Positions 36,721 to 45,760 of a DNA stretch of 64,000 nucleotides are shown here, piece by piece. This DNA is from Acidovorax sp. FJL06 (GTDB lineage: Bacteria > Pseudomonadota > Gammaproteobacteria > Burkholderiales > Burkholderiaceae_C), in NCBI RefSeq assembly GCF_003852545.1, contig NZ_QAJR01000002.1, positions 37,096 through 101,095 of the forward strand, in the 5' to 3' direction. The notes beneath the pieces are model-generated. The model was not told the origin of the DNA and did no database searches. It saw only the letters and a program-made list of their open reading frames with translations. The first letter of the stretch is position 1, and each line of letters begins with the position of its first letter. The position numbers were made by a program, and so were the translations under genes.

Positions 36721-37566
36721 ATGCTGATTACCCACTCCATCGCCGACCTGCGCCAGGCCCTGGCCCCCTACCACCGCCCCGCCTTTGTGCCCACCATGGG
36801 CAACCTGCACGACGGGCACATCGCCCTGGTGCGCCAGGCCAAGCCCCTGGGCGACGTGACCGTGGCCAGCATCTTTGTGAACCGCCTGCAGTTCTTGCCG
36901 CACGAGGACTTCGACAGCTACCCCCGCACCTGGGAGGCCGACTGCGCGCAGTTGCAAGCTGCGGGTTGCGATGTGCTGTTTGCGCCGCGCGAGGCCGACC
37001 TGTACCCGCAGCCCCAGACCTTCAAGGTGCACCCCGACCCGCAGCTCGCCGACATGCTCGAAGGCCACTTTCGCCCCGGCTTCTTTGTGGGTGTGAGCAC
37101 GGTGGTCATGAAGCTGTTTGCCTGCGTGCTGGGCGCCACGGGCGGCACGGCCGTGTTTGGCAAGAAGGATTACCAGCAGCTCATGGTGATCCGCCACATG
37201 GTGCGGCAGTTTGCGCTGCCCATCGAGATCGTGGCGGGCGAGACCTGCCGCGCGGCCGACGGGCTGGCGCTGAGCTCGCGCAACGGCTATCTGAGCCCGC
37301 AAGAGCGCCAGGAGGCGGTGGCCTTGTCACAGGCTTTGCAGCGGCTGGCGCAGCAGTGGCGGAACGCCGCCCCCAGCGACCGCAGCCTGCTGGAGACACT
37401 GGCCCTGGACGCCCTGCGCACGCGGGGTTGGGCGCCCGACTACCTCACCGTGCGCCGCCGCGCGGACCTGCAGCCCGCCACGGCCGAGGATGCGGCGGGC
37501 ACGCTGGTGGCGCTGGGCGCCGCGCGGCTGGGCAGCACACGGTTGATTGACAACCTGGAGTTTTGA
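36721..37566 (+). CDS. panC: Pantothenate synthetase (pantoate-beta-alanine ligase)
   Basis: 281-residue ligase joining pantoate and beta-alanine. The nucleotidyl-transferase motif [12 protein letters not shown] is at the N-terminus, and [17 protein letters not shown] and [15 protein letters not shown] are conserved. It lies in an operon with panB and converges on an alpha/beta hydrolase gene. Its beta-alanine supplier panD is in the same cofactor block. Confidence 0.97.
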   Translation: MLITHSIADLRQALAPYHRPAFVPTMGNLHDGHIALVRQAKPLGDVTVASIFVNRLQFLPHEDFDSYPRTWEADCAQLQAAGCDVLFAPREADLYPQPQTFKVHPDPQLADMLEGHFRPGFFVGVSTVVMKLFACVLGATGGTAVFGKKDYQQLMVIRHMVRQFALPIEIVAGETCRAADGLALSSRNGYLSPQERQEAVALSQALQRLAQQWRNAAPSDRSLLETLALDALRTRGWAPDYLTVRRRADLQPATAEDAAGTLVALGAARLGSTRLIDNLEF

Positions 37567-37625
37567 TTCACTATCAAATTCATAGCTCCTAGCGCTTGTC
37601 CATCAAGCGGTAGCGGCCAAAAACA
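37567..37625. repeat. AGCGCTTG-family dispersed repeat between panC and hydrolase
   Basis: ATCAAATTCATAGCTCCTAG, then GCGCTTGTCCATCAAGCGG, then TAGCGGCCAAAAAC: the fullest copy in the window and a good model of the family. It separates two convergent genes. Confidence 0.85.
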
Positions 37626-37637
37626 CTTCCACCTGGA

Positions 37638-38360
37638 TCAAATCCAGCCCTGGCTGGCCAGCCACTGCACCAGCAGCCCGGTCACGGCCTCGGGCTGCTC
37701 CATGGTCAGCATGTGGCCGCTGCCTGCGAGCAGGTGGTGTTCGGCCCCCGGCACCAGCGCAGCGATCTCGGCCGAGCATTCGGGTGGCGTGAGCTGGTCA
37801 GCCGCGCCGCACACCACCAGCACCGGGCAGGCCACCTGGGGCAGGTGCAGCCGCGCATCGGGCCGGTGGATGACGGCGCGGTTCTGGCGCACCAGGTGGG
37901 CGGCGCCTGCGTCCAGCACAAAGTCCAGATAGGCCTGCACCAGCGCAGGCTGGGCCGCATTCACCGGGTGGAAGGCCAGGGCCACGTTGGGCTCGATGAC
38001 CTCGCGCACCCGGCCCTGCTCAAACAGCGCGATGGCGCCTTCGCGCAGCGCCCGCATGTCCGGCGTCTCGGGCCGCGCCGTGGTGCCCAGCAGCGCCAGC
38101 CCCGCGACCCGGTCCGGCGCCTGGCGTGCGGCCTCCATCGCGATCATGCCGCCCATGGAGGCACCCGCCAGCACCAGCGGCCCCGCGTGCTGACCCAGCA
38201 GCCGGGCCGCGAAGTCCTCGATGCGGTGCAGGCCCATGTCCTGGTGGGCCGTGGCGACCTCGGGGCGCAGCGCGGCGGGCAGCAGCGGCAGCACGCCGCG
38301 CCACATGCGTTCATCGGCCGCCAGGCCGGGCAGGAGCAGAAGTTGGGGTGGCAGGGGCAT
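37638..38360 (-). CDS. Alpha/beta-fold hydrolase
   Basis: 240-residue cytoplasmic hydrolase. The nucleophile elbow is GASMGG, the acid is in CGAADQLTP and the histidine is in GSGHMLTME, giving a complete Ser-Asp-His triad; LLPGLAADERMW provides the oxyanion loop. It resembles MhpC/BioH-type esterases. A BioH role (pimeloyl-ACP ester release) is tempting given the nearby bio genes but is speculation. Confidence 0.87.
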   Translation of the reverse strand: MPLPPQLLLLPGLAADERMWRGVLPLLPAALRPEVATAHQDMGLHRIEDFAARLLGQHAGPLVLAGASMGGMIAMEAARQAPDRVAGLALLGTTARPETPDMRALREGAIALFEQGRVREVIEPNVALAFHPVNAAQPALVQAYLDFVLDAGAAHLVRQNRAVIHRPDARLHLPQVACPVLVVCGAADQLTPPECSAEIAALVPGAEHHLLAGSGHMLTMEQPEAVTGLLVQWLASQGWI

Positions 38361-38514
38361 GGGGCAAAAAAGGGGTTGTCACCAAGTTGGTGCTTGCTGT
38401 GAGCAGAAGGCGCTGCGGCGCCGTGCCATGGATTGTGAACAGGCCATGAACCGCCGGGCCGCGCGCCGGCAATTGTGCCCACGGTGGCTCGGGACTTGCT
38501 AGCATGCCCTGCAT

Positions 38515-41500
38515 ATGCCCATCCACGCCGCACTCCACCACGTCACGCATTACCAGTATGACCGGCCCATCGGCCTGGGGCCGCAAACAGTGCGGCTGCG
38601 GCCAGCGCCCCACTGCCGCAGCAACGTCATTTCGTACTCGCTCAAAGTCGAGCCTGCGCAGCACTTCATCAACTGGCAGCAAGACCCCTTCGCCAACTAC
38701 CAGGCGCGGCTCGTCTTCCCGGAGAAGACGCGCAGCTTCAAGGTCACGGTGGACCTGGTGGTCGAGATGGCGGTCTACAACCCCTTCGACTTTTTCCTGG
38801 AGCCCGAGGCCGAGCACATCCCGTTCCAATACAGCAGCGATGTGCAGCAGGAGCTGGCGCCCTACCTGGCCACCGAGCCGATGACGCCGCTCGTCCAGGC
38901 CTACCTCGACAAGATCGACCGCAGTCCGCAGCGCTCCATCAACTTCCTGGTCCAGCTGAACCAGCAGGTCGCGCAGGACGTGCGCTACCTCATCCGCCTG
39001 GAGCCCGGCGTGCAGACGCCCGAGGAGACGCTGCAAAAGGCCAGTGGCTCGTGCCGCGACTCGGGCTGGCTGCTGGTGCAGCTGCTGCGCCACCTGGGGC
39101 TGGCGGCGCGGTTTGTGTCGGGCTACCTGATCCAGCTCACGCCCGACGTGAAGGCGCTCGACGGCCCGAGCGGCACCGACCACGACTTCACCGACCTGCA
39201 CGCCTGGTGCGAGGTCTACCTGCCCGGCGCGGGCTGGATCGGCCTCGATGCCACCAGCGGCCTGCTCGCGGGCGAGGGCCATATCCCGCTGGCCTGCACG
39301 CCCCAGCCCTCGGGCGCCGCGCCCATCGAGGGCCTGGTGGACGAGGCCGAGGTGGCGTTTGCGCACGAGATGCGCGTCACCCGCATCTACGAATCACCGC
39401 GCGTGACCAAGCCCTACACCGAAGACCAGTGGCAGGCCGTGCTGGCCCTGGGCGAGCGGGTGGATGCCGACCTGCAGGCGGGCGATGTGCGCCTGACCAT
39501 GGGCGGCGAACCCACCTTTGTGGCCGTGGGCGACCGCGATGCGCCCGAGTGGAACACCGACGCCCTGGGCCCCACCAAACGCGGCTTGGCCACCGAACTC
39601 ACGCACAAGCTGCGCGCCGAATATGGCCAGGGCGGCTTTCTGCACTTTGGCCAGGGCAAGTGGTACCCGGGCGAGCAGCTGCCGCGCTGGGCGCTGTCGA
39701 TCTGCTGGCGCGCCGACGGCCAGCCGGCCTGGCAGAACCCTGCGCTGTTTGCCGACGAACGCGATCCTTCGCACTGCACCAGCGCCGACGCAGAGCGCTT
39801 TGTGCGCCACCTCGCACGCACGCTGGGCATCACCGACCGCCATATCCAGCCCGGCTACGAGGACACCTTCTACTACCTGTGGCGCGAGCGGCGCCTGCCG
39901 GTCAACGTGGACCCGTTTGATGCGCGCCTGGACGACGAGCTGGAGCGCGCACGCCTGCGCCGCGTGTTCGAGCAAAAGCTCGACAGCGTGGTGGGCTATG
40001 TGCTGCCGCTGCAGGCGGGGGAAGGCGCGGGCACGCTGGCGGGCAGCGTGTGGAGCACGGGGCCCTGGTTCTTCCGCGACGACCGCATGCTGCTCATCCC
40101 CGGCGATTCGCCCATGGGCTACCGCCTGCCGCTGGACGCCCTGCCCTGGGTGAAGGCGTCGGACACCGAGCACCTGATCCCACAAGACCCGACCGCGCCC
40201 CAGGGCCCGCTGGCTGCCGCCGCCACGCTGCGCGCACGGTACTCCACTCCCTCGGGGCCCATCACCGGCGACCGCGACCTGCCCTACCTGGCAGGCGCCA
40301 CCGCTCCTGGCGAGGCACGGCGCGTAACGCAGGGCGGCGCAGGGGGCGACCACGCACGCCAGGCGGGCCAGCCCGACCCGCATGCAGGCGTGCAGCCCCC
40401 GGGCAAGTTCCAGTCGGCCGCAGGCTTGTCGCGCACCGCCCTGTGCGTGGAAGTGCGCGACCCACGCCGCGCCAGCGGCCCCCAGGCCGAGAAGGTGGGC
40501 GAAAAATACGGCGTGCTCTATGTCTTCATGCCGCCCCTGGCGCGCCTGGATGACTATCTGGACCTGCTGGCCGCCATCGAGGCCACGGCCGAAGAACTGG
40601 GCCTGAAGATCGTGCTGGAAGGCTACCCGCCGCCACGCGACGCACGCCTGAAGGTGCTGGCGGTCACGCCCGACCCCGGCGTGATCGAGGTCAACATCCA
40701 CCCCGCCAGCCACTGGAAGGAGCTGGTGCAGCACACCGAGTTCCTGTACCAGGCCGCGTGGGAGACGCGCCTGTCGGCCGAGAAGTTCATGACCGACGGC
40801 CGCCACACGGGCACCGGGGGTGGCAACCACTTTGTGATGGGCGGCGCCACACCGGCCGACTCGCCCTTCTTGCGCAAGCCCGAGCTGCTGGCCAGCCTGC
40901 TGCTGTACTGGCACAACCACCCCAGCCTGAGCTATTTGTTCAGCGGCCTGTTCATCGGCCCCACCAGCCAGTCGCCGCGCGTGGACGAGGCGCGCAACGA
41001 CCAGCTGTACGAGCTGGAAATCGCGCTGCGCGAGATCGAGTCCAACCGCGCGCTCTACGGCCAGGACATGCCGCCCTGGCTGGTGGACCGCACGCTGCGC
41101 AACATCCTGGTGGACATGACGGGCAACACGCACCGCAGCGAGTTTTCCATCGACAAGATGTTCTCGCCCGACAGCAGCACCGGCCGCCTGGGCCTCCTGG
41201 AGCTGCGCGCGTTCGAGATGCCGCCCCATGCCCACATGAGCGTGGTGCAGCAGCTGCTGCTGCGCGCCCTGATTGCGCGCTTCTGGAAGACGCCCTACCG
41301 CGCCCCCGCCGCCCGCTGGGGCACCGAGCTGCACGACCGCTTCATGCTGCCCACCTTCATCCAGCAGGACATGCACGATGTGGTGGCCGAGATGAACGCC
41401 GCAGGCTACGCGTTTGACGCGGCCTGGTTTGCACCGCAGTTCGAGTTCCGCTTCCCGCTGGTCGGCACGGTGCAGTCGATGGGCGTGGAGCTGACCCTGC

Positions 41501-42012
41501 GCAACGCGCTGGAGCCCTGGCATGTGATGGGCGAGGAAGGCTCTGCGGGTGGCACCGTGCGCTATGTGGATTCGTCGCTGGAGCGCATCGAGGTGCGCGT
41601 GACGGGCATGAACGAAAGCCGCCATGTGGTCACCGTCAACGGCCAGCCGCTGCCGCTGCAAAGCACCGGCACCACCGGCGAATTTGTGGCGGGCGTGCGC
41701 TACAAGGCCTGGAACCCACCCTCGGCCCTGCACCCGACCATTGGCGCCCATGCGCCGCTCACGTTCGACATCGTCGATACCTGGATGAACCGCTCGCTGG
41801 GCGGCTGCCAGTACCACGTGGCGCACCCGGGCGGGCGCAACTACGACACCTTCCCGGTCAACGCCTACGAGGCCGAAAGCCGCCGCCTGGCACGGTTCTC
41901 GCGCATGGGGCACACGCCGGGGCGGCTGGCGGTGCCGCCTGCGACCATCGAGCTGCCGGGCAGCCGGGAGTTTCCGTTCACGCTGGATCTGCGGCGCAAG
42001 ATGCGGAAGTAG
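38515..42012 (+). CDS. Transglutaminase-like / DUF2126 putative amidoligase fusion protein
   Basis: 1165-residue cytoplasmic protein without signal or membrane segments. Residues 1-270 are a bacterial transglutaminase-like domain with triad C180 (GSCRDSGW), H229 (DLHAWCEV) and D245 (GLDATSG). From about residue 310 (VRLTMGGEPTFVAV) to the C-terminus is DUF2126, annotated in Pfam as a putative amidoligase, with conserved DTFYYLWRERRLPVNV, NIHPASHWKELV, GGNHFVMGG, HNHPSLSYLFSG and FWKTPYRAPAARWGTELHDR. A Gly/Ala/Pro-rich break at about 590-650 separates two halves. The neighbours are ATP-grasp, alpha-E and a second transglutaminase, so it is part of a predicted peptide-synthesis or conjugation system. 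The substrate is unknown. Confidence 0.88.
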   Translation: MPIHAALHHVTHYQYDRPIGLGPQTVRLRPAPHCRSNVISYSLKVEPAQHFINWQQDPFANYQARLVFPEKTRSFKVTVDLVVEMAVYNPFDFFLEPEAEHIPFQYSSDVQQELAPYLATEPMTPLVQAYLDKIDRSPQRSINFLVQLNQQVAQDVRYLIRLEPGVQTPEETLQKASGSCRDSGWLLVQLLRHLGLAARFVSGYLIQLTPDVKALDGPSGTDHDFTDLHAWCEVYLPGAGWIGLDATSGLLAGEGHIPLACTPQPSGAAPIEGLVDEAEVAFAHEMRVTRIYESPRVTKPYTEDQWQAVLALGERVDADLQAGDVRLTMGGEPTFVAVGDRDAPEWNTDALGPTKRGLATELTHKLRAEYGQGGFLHFGQGKWYPGEQLPRWALSICWRADGQPAWQNPALFADERDPSHCTSADAERFVRHLARTLGITDRHIQPGYEDTFYYLWRERRLPVNVDPFDARLDDELERARLRRVFEQKLDSVVGYVLPLQAGEGAGTLAGSVWSTGPWFFRDDRMLLIPGDSPMGYRLPLDALPWVKASDTEHLIPQDPTAPQGPLAAAATLRARYSTPSGPITGDRDLPYLAGATAPGEARRVTQGGAGGDHARQAGQPDPHAGVQPPGKFQSAAGLSRTALCVEVRDPRRASGPQAEKVGEKYGVLYVFMPPLARLDDYLDLLAAIEATAEELGLKIVLEGYPPPRDARLKVLAVTPDPGVIEVNIHPASHWKELVQHTEFLYQAAWETRLSAEKFMTDGRHTGTGGGNHFVMGGATPADSPFLRKPELLASLLLYWHNHPSLSYLFSGLFIGPTSQSPRVDEARNDQLYELEIALREIESNRALYGQDMPPWLVDRTLRNILVDMTGNTHRSEFSIDKMFSPDSSTGRLGLLELRAFEMPPHAHMSVVQQLLLRALIARFWKTPYRAPAARWGTELHDRFMLPTFIQQDMHDVVAEMNAAGYAFDAAWFAPQFEFRFPLVGTVQSMGVELTLRNALEPWHVMGEEGSAGGTVRYVDSSLERIEVRVTGMNESRHVVTVNGQPLPLQSTGTTGEFVAGVRYKAWNPPSALHPTIGAHAPLTFDIVDTWMNRSLGGCQYHVAHPGGRNYDTFPVNAYEAESRRLARFSRMGHTPGRLAVPPATIELPGSREFPFTLDLRRKMRK

Positions 42013-42090
42013 AGAAGCCCCCTGAGTCGCTGCGCGCCTTCCCCCCAGGGGGACGACGCCCTTGCTGCGAGGCGGCCCTTGCTTGGCGTC
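42013..42090. repeat. CCCCCTGAGTCGCT-type repeat downstream of the fusion gene, copy 1
   Basis: CCCCCTGAGTCGCTGCGCGC, TTCCCCCC and AGGGGGACGACGCC begin just after the stop codon. The CCCCC/GGGGG arms can fold. A related element with an insertion lies just after secB at 56373-56440 in the same orientation. The rest of the gap to 42170 shows nothing else recognisable. Confidence 0.7.
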
Positions 42091-42170
42091 TCTGGCATTG
42101 GCCCCGCCAGTTTCGACGGTGCGGGTTACCCGCAGAGTGTTGTCGACCAAATGCCCGAAAATCGAGTGCA

Positions 42171-44828
42171 GTGACAAACCCCAACGACCGCCTCTTGCCC
42201 ACCGACCTCCCCGAAAGCGCGGCCCAGCTGGCGGCTGCGCTGGCGCCCACCGCTGCGGCCGGGCATTTTGACGAGCTGCGGGGCGCTGCGGCCCCCGCGC
42301 GCACGGCCCCCACCGACCGCATGGCGGGCGCCTCAGAAGCTCCTTTTTCAATAGCAGACAATCAAGACCTGTCGCGCCCATGGGCCGATTTTTTTGAACA
42401 ACTGGGGCCCGAAGGCTTCCCCGACCTGGACCGGCGCATGGCGAGCCTGCAGCGCCAGGTGCGCGACAACGGCATCACCTACAACGTGTACGCCGACAGC
42501 AACGGCCCGCAGCGGCCCTGGTCGGTGGACCTGTTCCCGCTCATCCTCTCGCCAGGCGACTGGGCGCACATCGAGCGCGGCGTGCAGCAGCGCGCGCGCC
42601 TGCTCGACCGCGTGATGGCCGACGTGTACGGCCCGCAGGAGCTGCTGCGCACAGGCCTGCTGCCCAGCGCATTGGTGCAGGGCCACCCGGGCTACCTGCG
42701 CGCCATGCACGGCGTGCAGCCCGTGGGCGGCACGCACCTGCCGATCGCGGCCTTCGACATGGCACGCGACGCGCAGGGCGGCTGGTGGGTGGTCACGCAG
42801 CGCACGCAGGCGCCGTCGGGCCTGGGGTATCTGCTGGAGAACCGGCTGCTCATCTCGCGCCTGTTCCCCGAGGCCTTCCGCCAGATGCAGGTGCAGCGCC
42901 TGGCCGCCACCTACCGGGCGCTGCTCGACGGCCTGCGGCAGATGAGCCCGGCGGGGGCGGATGCGCGCATCGTGCTGCTCACGCCCGGCCCCTACAACGA
43001 GACCTACTTCGAGCACGCCTACCTGGCGCGCTACCTGGGGCTCACGCTGGTCGAGGGCAACGACCTCACCGTGCGCGACGCACGCCTGTACCTCAAGACG
43101 CTGCATGGCCTGCAGCCCGTGCACGGCATCCTCAAGCGCCTGGACGACGAGTTTCTGGACCCGCTGGAGCTGCGCAGCGACTCGCGCCTGGGCGTGCCCG
43201 GCCTGCTGCAGGCCATCCGCGCGGGCAACGTGCTGGTGGCCAATGCGCCCGGCTCGGCCTTCCTGGAGTCGACGGCGATGCTGGGCTTCATGCCTGCGCT
43301 GTCGCGCCACCTGCTGGGTGAAGAGCTGGCCCTGCCCTCGCTGCCCACCTGGTGGTGCGGCGAGCCTGCGGCCCGGCAGGCCGTGCTGTCCCAGTTGCCG
43401 CACAGCGTGATCCGGCCCACCTGGCCCAGCCTGCAGCGCCCGCCCGTGCTGGGCGGCACCCTGTCGCCGCAAGACCTGGCCCGGTGGACGGAACGCATCC
43501 AGGGCCAGGGCGACGAATACACCGTGCAGGCCTACCTGCCGCTGTCGCAGATGCCCACCTGGCGCACGGAAGCCAATGGTGGCGGCAGCCACATCGCCCC
43601 GCGCTCGGTGATGCTGCGCGTGTTTGCCGTGTGCGACGGCCCGGGCTCGTGGCGCGTGCTGCCCGGCGGGCTGGCGCGCATTGCCACCGACGAGCGCGAG
43701 ATCGCCTCGATGCAGCGCGGCGGCAGCAGCGCCGATGTGTGGGTGCAGACCGGTGGCCCGGTGGACACCACCACGCTGCTCGCGCACAACCAGAGCGCCC
43801 CCGCCGTGGTGCACCGCAGCCGCCAGGTGACCAGCCGCGCGGCCGAGAACCTGTTCTGGCTGGGCCGCTACACCGAGCGCACCGAAAACGTCACGCGCCT
43901 GGCGCGCATTGCGCTGCAGTGCCTGAACGGCGAAGACCAGTCATCCCAGCCGCTGCTGGCCTGGCTGAGCGCCCTGGCCGTGGGCCAGGGCCTGGTGCTG
44001 CCGTCGGTGCCGCCCGCCACGCAGGCGCGGCGCGTGTTCGAGCGCTCGCTGATCGCCGGGCTCACCCAGCCCACGCAGGTGACCAGCGTGGGCTACAACC
44101 TGCGCGGCATCCTGGGCGCGGCATCGGCCGTGCGCGACCGCCTGTCGCAGGAGCATTGGCACCTGATCGTGAGCACCGAAGCCGAGTTTTTTGCGCAGCG
44201 CGCGAACGGCAACGGCGGCGCCGACGACGACGGCGACTATTCACCGCTGGAGGCCCTGCGCCAGCTCGAAACCCTGAGCGGCCGCACCGCCGCCATGACG
44301 GGCCAGCAGACCGACCGCATGACGCGCGACGATGGCTGGCGGCTGCTGTCCATCGGCCGGCACCTGGAGCGCCTGGGCTTTCTGGCGGCAGCGCTGGAGG
44401 GCGGCCTGCAGACCGGGACGGTGTTCGACGAGAGCGGCTTCGAGGCCATGACAGGGCTGTTCGACAGCACCATCACCTTCCACGCGCAGTACCAGCAGCG
44501 GCGCGACATGCCCGCGCTGCTGGATTTGCTGGTGATCGACCGGGACAACCCCCGGTCCCTCGCCTGGGTGGCCCAGACGCTGCGCGGGCGCATTGTCAAG
44601 GTCGAAGCGGCGGCCGGCACGCCCGGCGAATCTGCCGCTGCGGGCATCCCCGAGGCGTCGGACCTGTCGCTGGTGGCCCTGTGCACGCAGGATGCCGGGG
44701 GCCGGTATGCCGCGCTGGAGCAGTACCTGGGGGCTTGTGTACGGGGCGTGATGGGCCTGTCGGAGGTGCTGGCCACGCGCTACTTCACCCACTCTGCTGA
44801 TGCGCTGCGGCACAGCGTAGGAGCCTGA
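42171..44828 (+). CDS. Circularly permuted ATP-grasp (DUF404/DUF407) fused to alpha-E (DUF403) domain
   Basis: 885-residue cytoplasmic fusion. About residues 80-530 form the circularly permuted type-2 ATP-grasp region (RPWSVDLFPLILSPGDW, GLLPSALVQGHPGYLRAMHG, LTPGPYNETYFEHAYLARYLG, NAPGSAFLES, RSVMLRVFAV). About 555-875 are an alpha-E helical domain (NLFWLGRYTERTENVTRLAR from residue 560, then a DGWRLLSIGRHLERL repeat). ATP-grasp enzymes make amide bonds through acyl-phosphates, and alpha-E is a partner of unknown function. The first 60 residues are variable and low-complexity, with DNA resembling a dispersed repeat. The GTG start at 42171 has no clear ribosome site; an internal start before residue 75 is possible. 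Two bases separate it from the next gene. Confidence 0.9.
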   Translation: MTNPNDRLLPTDLPESAAQLAAALAPTAAAGHFDELRGAAAPARTAPTDRMAGASEAPFSIADNQDLSRPWADFFEQLGPEGFPDLDRRMASLQRQVRDNGITYNVYADSNGPQRPWSVDLFPLILSPGDWAHIERGVQQRARLLDRVMADVYGPQELLRTGLLPSALVQGHPGYLRAMHGVQPVGGTHLPIAAFDMARDAQGGWWVVTQRTQAPSGLGYLLENRLLISRLFPEAFRQMQVQRLAATYRALLDGLRQMSPAGADARIVLLTPGPYNETYFEHAYLARYLGLTLVEGNDLTVRDARLYLKTLHGLQPVHGILKRLDDEFLDPLELRSDSRLGVPGLLQAIRAGNVLVANAPGSAFLESTAMLGFMPALSRHLLGEELALPSLPTWWCGEPAARQAVLSQLPHSVIRPTWPSLQRPPVLGGTLSPQDLARWTERIQGQGDEYTVQAYLPLSQMPTWRTEANGGGSHIAPRSVMLRVFAVCDGPGSWRVLPGGLARIATDEREIASMQRGGSSADVWVQTGGPVDTTTLLAHNQSAPAVVHRSRQVTSRAAENLFWLGRYTERTENVTRLARIALQCLNGEDQSSQPLLAWLSALAVGQGLVLPSVPPATQARRVFERSLIAGLTQPTQVTSVGYNLRGILGAASAVRDRLSQEHWHLIVSTEAEFFAQRANGNGGADDDGDYSPLEALRQLETLSGRTAAMTGQQTDRMTRDDGWRLLSIGRHLERLGFLAAALEGGLQTGTVFDESGFEAMTGLFDSTITFHAQYQQRRDMPALLDLLVIDRDNPRSLAWVAQTLRGRIVKVEAAAGTPGESAAAGIPEASDLSLVALCTQDAGGRYAALEQYLGACVRGVMGLSEVLATRYFTHSADALRHSVGA

Positions 44829-44830
44829 CC

Positions 44831-45760
44831 ATGCGGCTGCGCGTCATCCACGAAACGGTGTACCAGTACACGCCTGCGGTGCAGAACGCCCAGCACATGG
44901 CCCATTTGCGGCCGCGCACCGGCCTGGTGCAGCGGGTGCTCACCCATGCGCTGCAGATCGACCCCGCCCCCGCCCAGTGCGAGGCCACGCAGGACGTGTT
45001 TGGCAACACCCGCGCGTTCTTCAGCCTGCCGTTCACCCACGAGCGGCTGCGCGTGCGCGCCGAAAGCCTGCTGGAGACGGCCCCGCCGCCGCCGGCACCG
45101 CCCGGCGAGCCCTGGGAGGCCGTGCGCGAGCGCCTGGCCTACCGGCGGGGCATGCCCTACCACCCCGCCACCGAATTCAGCTTTGCCTCGCCCTACATTC
45201 CCCGGCATGCCGACTTCGTGGCCTATGCCCGTGCGAGTTTTGCGCCGGGGCGCCCGCTGATGGATGCAGCACGCGACCTGATGGCGCGTATCCACGCCGA
45301 CTTTGCCTACACCGCCAACGCCACCGACGCGGGCACACCCGCGCTTGAATCGCTGCGGCTGCGCCGGGGCGTGTGCCAGGACTTTGCCCACGTGATGATC
45401 GGCTGCCTGCGCAGCCTGGGCCTGGCGGCGCGCTATGTGAGCGGCTACCTGCTGACCGCGCCCCCGCCAGGCCAGCCCCGGCTGGTGGGCGCCGATGCCT
45501 CGCACGCCTGGGTGTCGGTGTGGTCGCCCACCGCCGCCAGCAACGGCACGTTGGCAGAGGCCGCGTGGTTTGACTTGGACCCCACCAACGACCGCGCCGC
45601 CGGCGAGGACTACGTGACGCTGGCCATCGGGCGCGACTACACCGATGTATCACCGCTGCGCGGCGTGATCCATGGCGGCGACCACCATGTGCTGCAGGTG
45701 GCGGTGACCGTGGAGCCCATCGGCCTCACACCGCCGATGGCACCAGAAAATCCCGGCTGA
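44831..45760 (+). CDS. Transglutaminase-like protein
   Basis: 309-residue protein with an N-terminal beta domain (MRLRVIHETVYQYTPAV) and a transglutaminase/protease core. The triad is intact: C182 in RRGVCQDFAHVM, H225 in DASHAWVSV, D250 in LDPTND. Family members may hydrolyse or transfer peptide bonds. It immediately follows the ATP-grasp/alpha-E gene and is the second transglutaminase-like domain of the cluster, independent of the one in the DUF2126 fusion. The last 35 bases overlap the 3' end of the opposing alpha-E gene. Confidence 0.91.
   Translation: MRLRVIHETVYQYTPAVQNAQHMAHLRPRTGLVQRVLTHALQIDPAPAQCEATQDVFGNTRAFFSLPFTHERLRVRAESLLETAPPPPAPPGEPWEAVRERLAYRRGMPYHPATEFSFASPYIPRHADFVAYARASFAPGRPLMDAARDLMARIHADFAYTANATDAGTPALESLRLRRGVCQDFAHVMIGCLRSLGLAARYVSGYLLTAPPPGQPRLVGADASHAWVSVWSPTAASNGTLAEAAWFDLDPTNDRAAGEDYVTLAIGRDYTDVSPLRGVIHGGDHHVLQVAVTVEPIGLTPPMAPENPG

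Noticed and set aside
38126-38449. Open frame on the plus strand opposite the alpha/beta hydrolase, running toward the DUF2126 fusion start
   Set aside because: Arg/Pro/Ala-rich antisense frame lacking motifs; the hydrolase on the other strand has a full catalytic triad.
39394-42381. 995-codon open frame antisense to the DUF2126 fusion gene
   Set aside because: The plus strand carries an intact two-domain protein with conserved triad; the opposite frame has low-complexity Ala/His/Val composition.
45177-45653. Arg/Ser/Pro-rich open frame antisense to the second transglutaminase gene
   Set aside because: Shadow of a gene with an intact catalytic triad; no supporting features.
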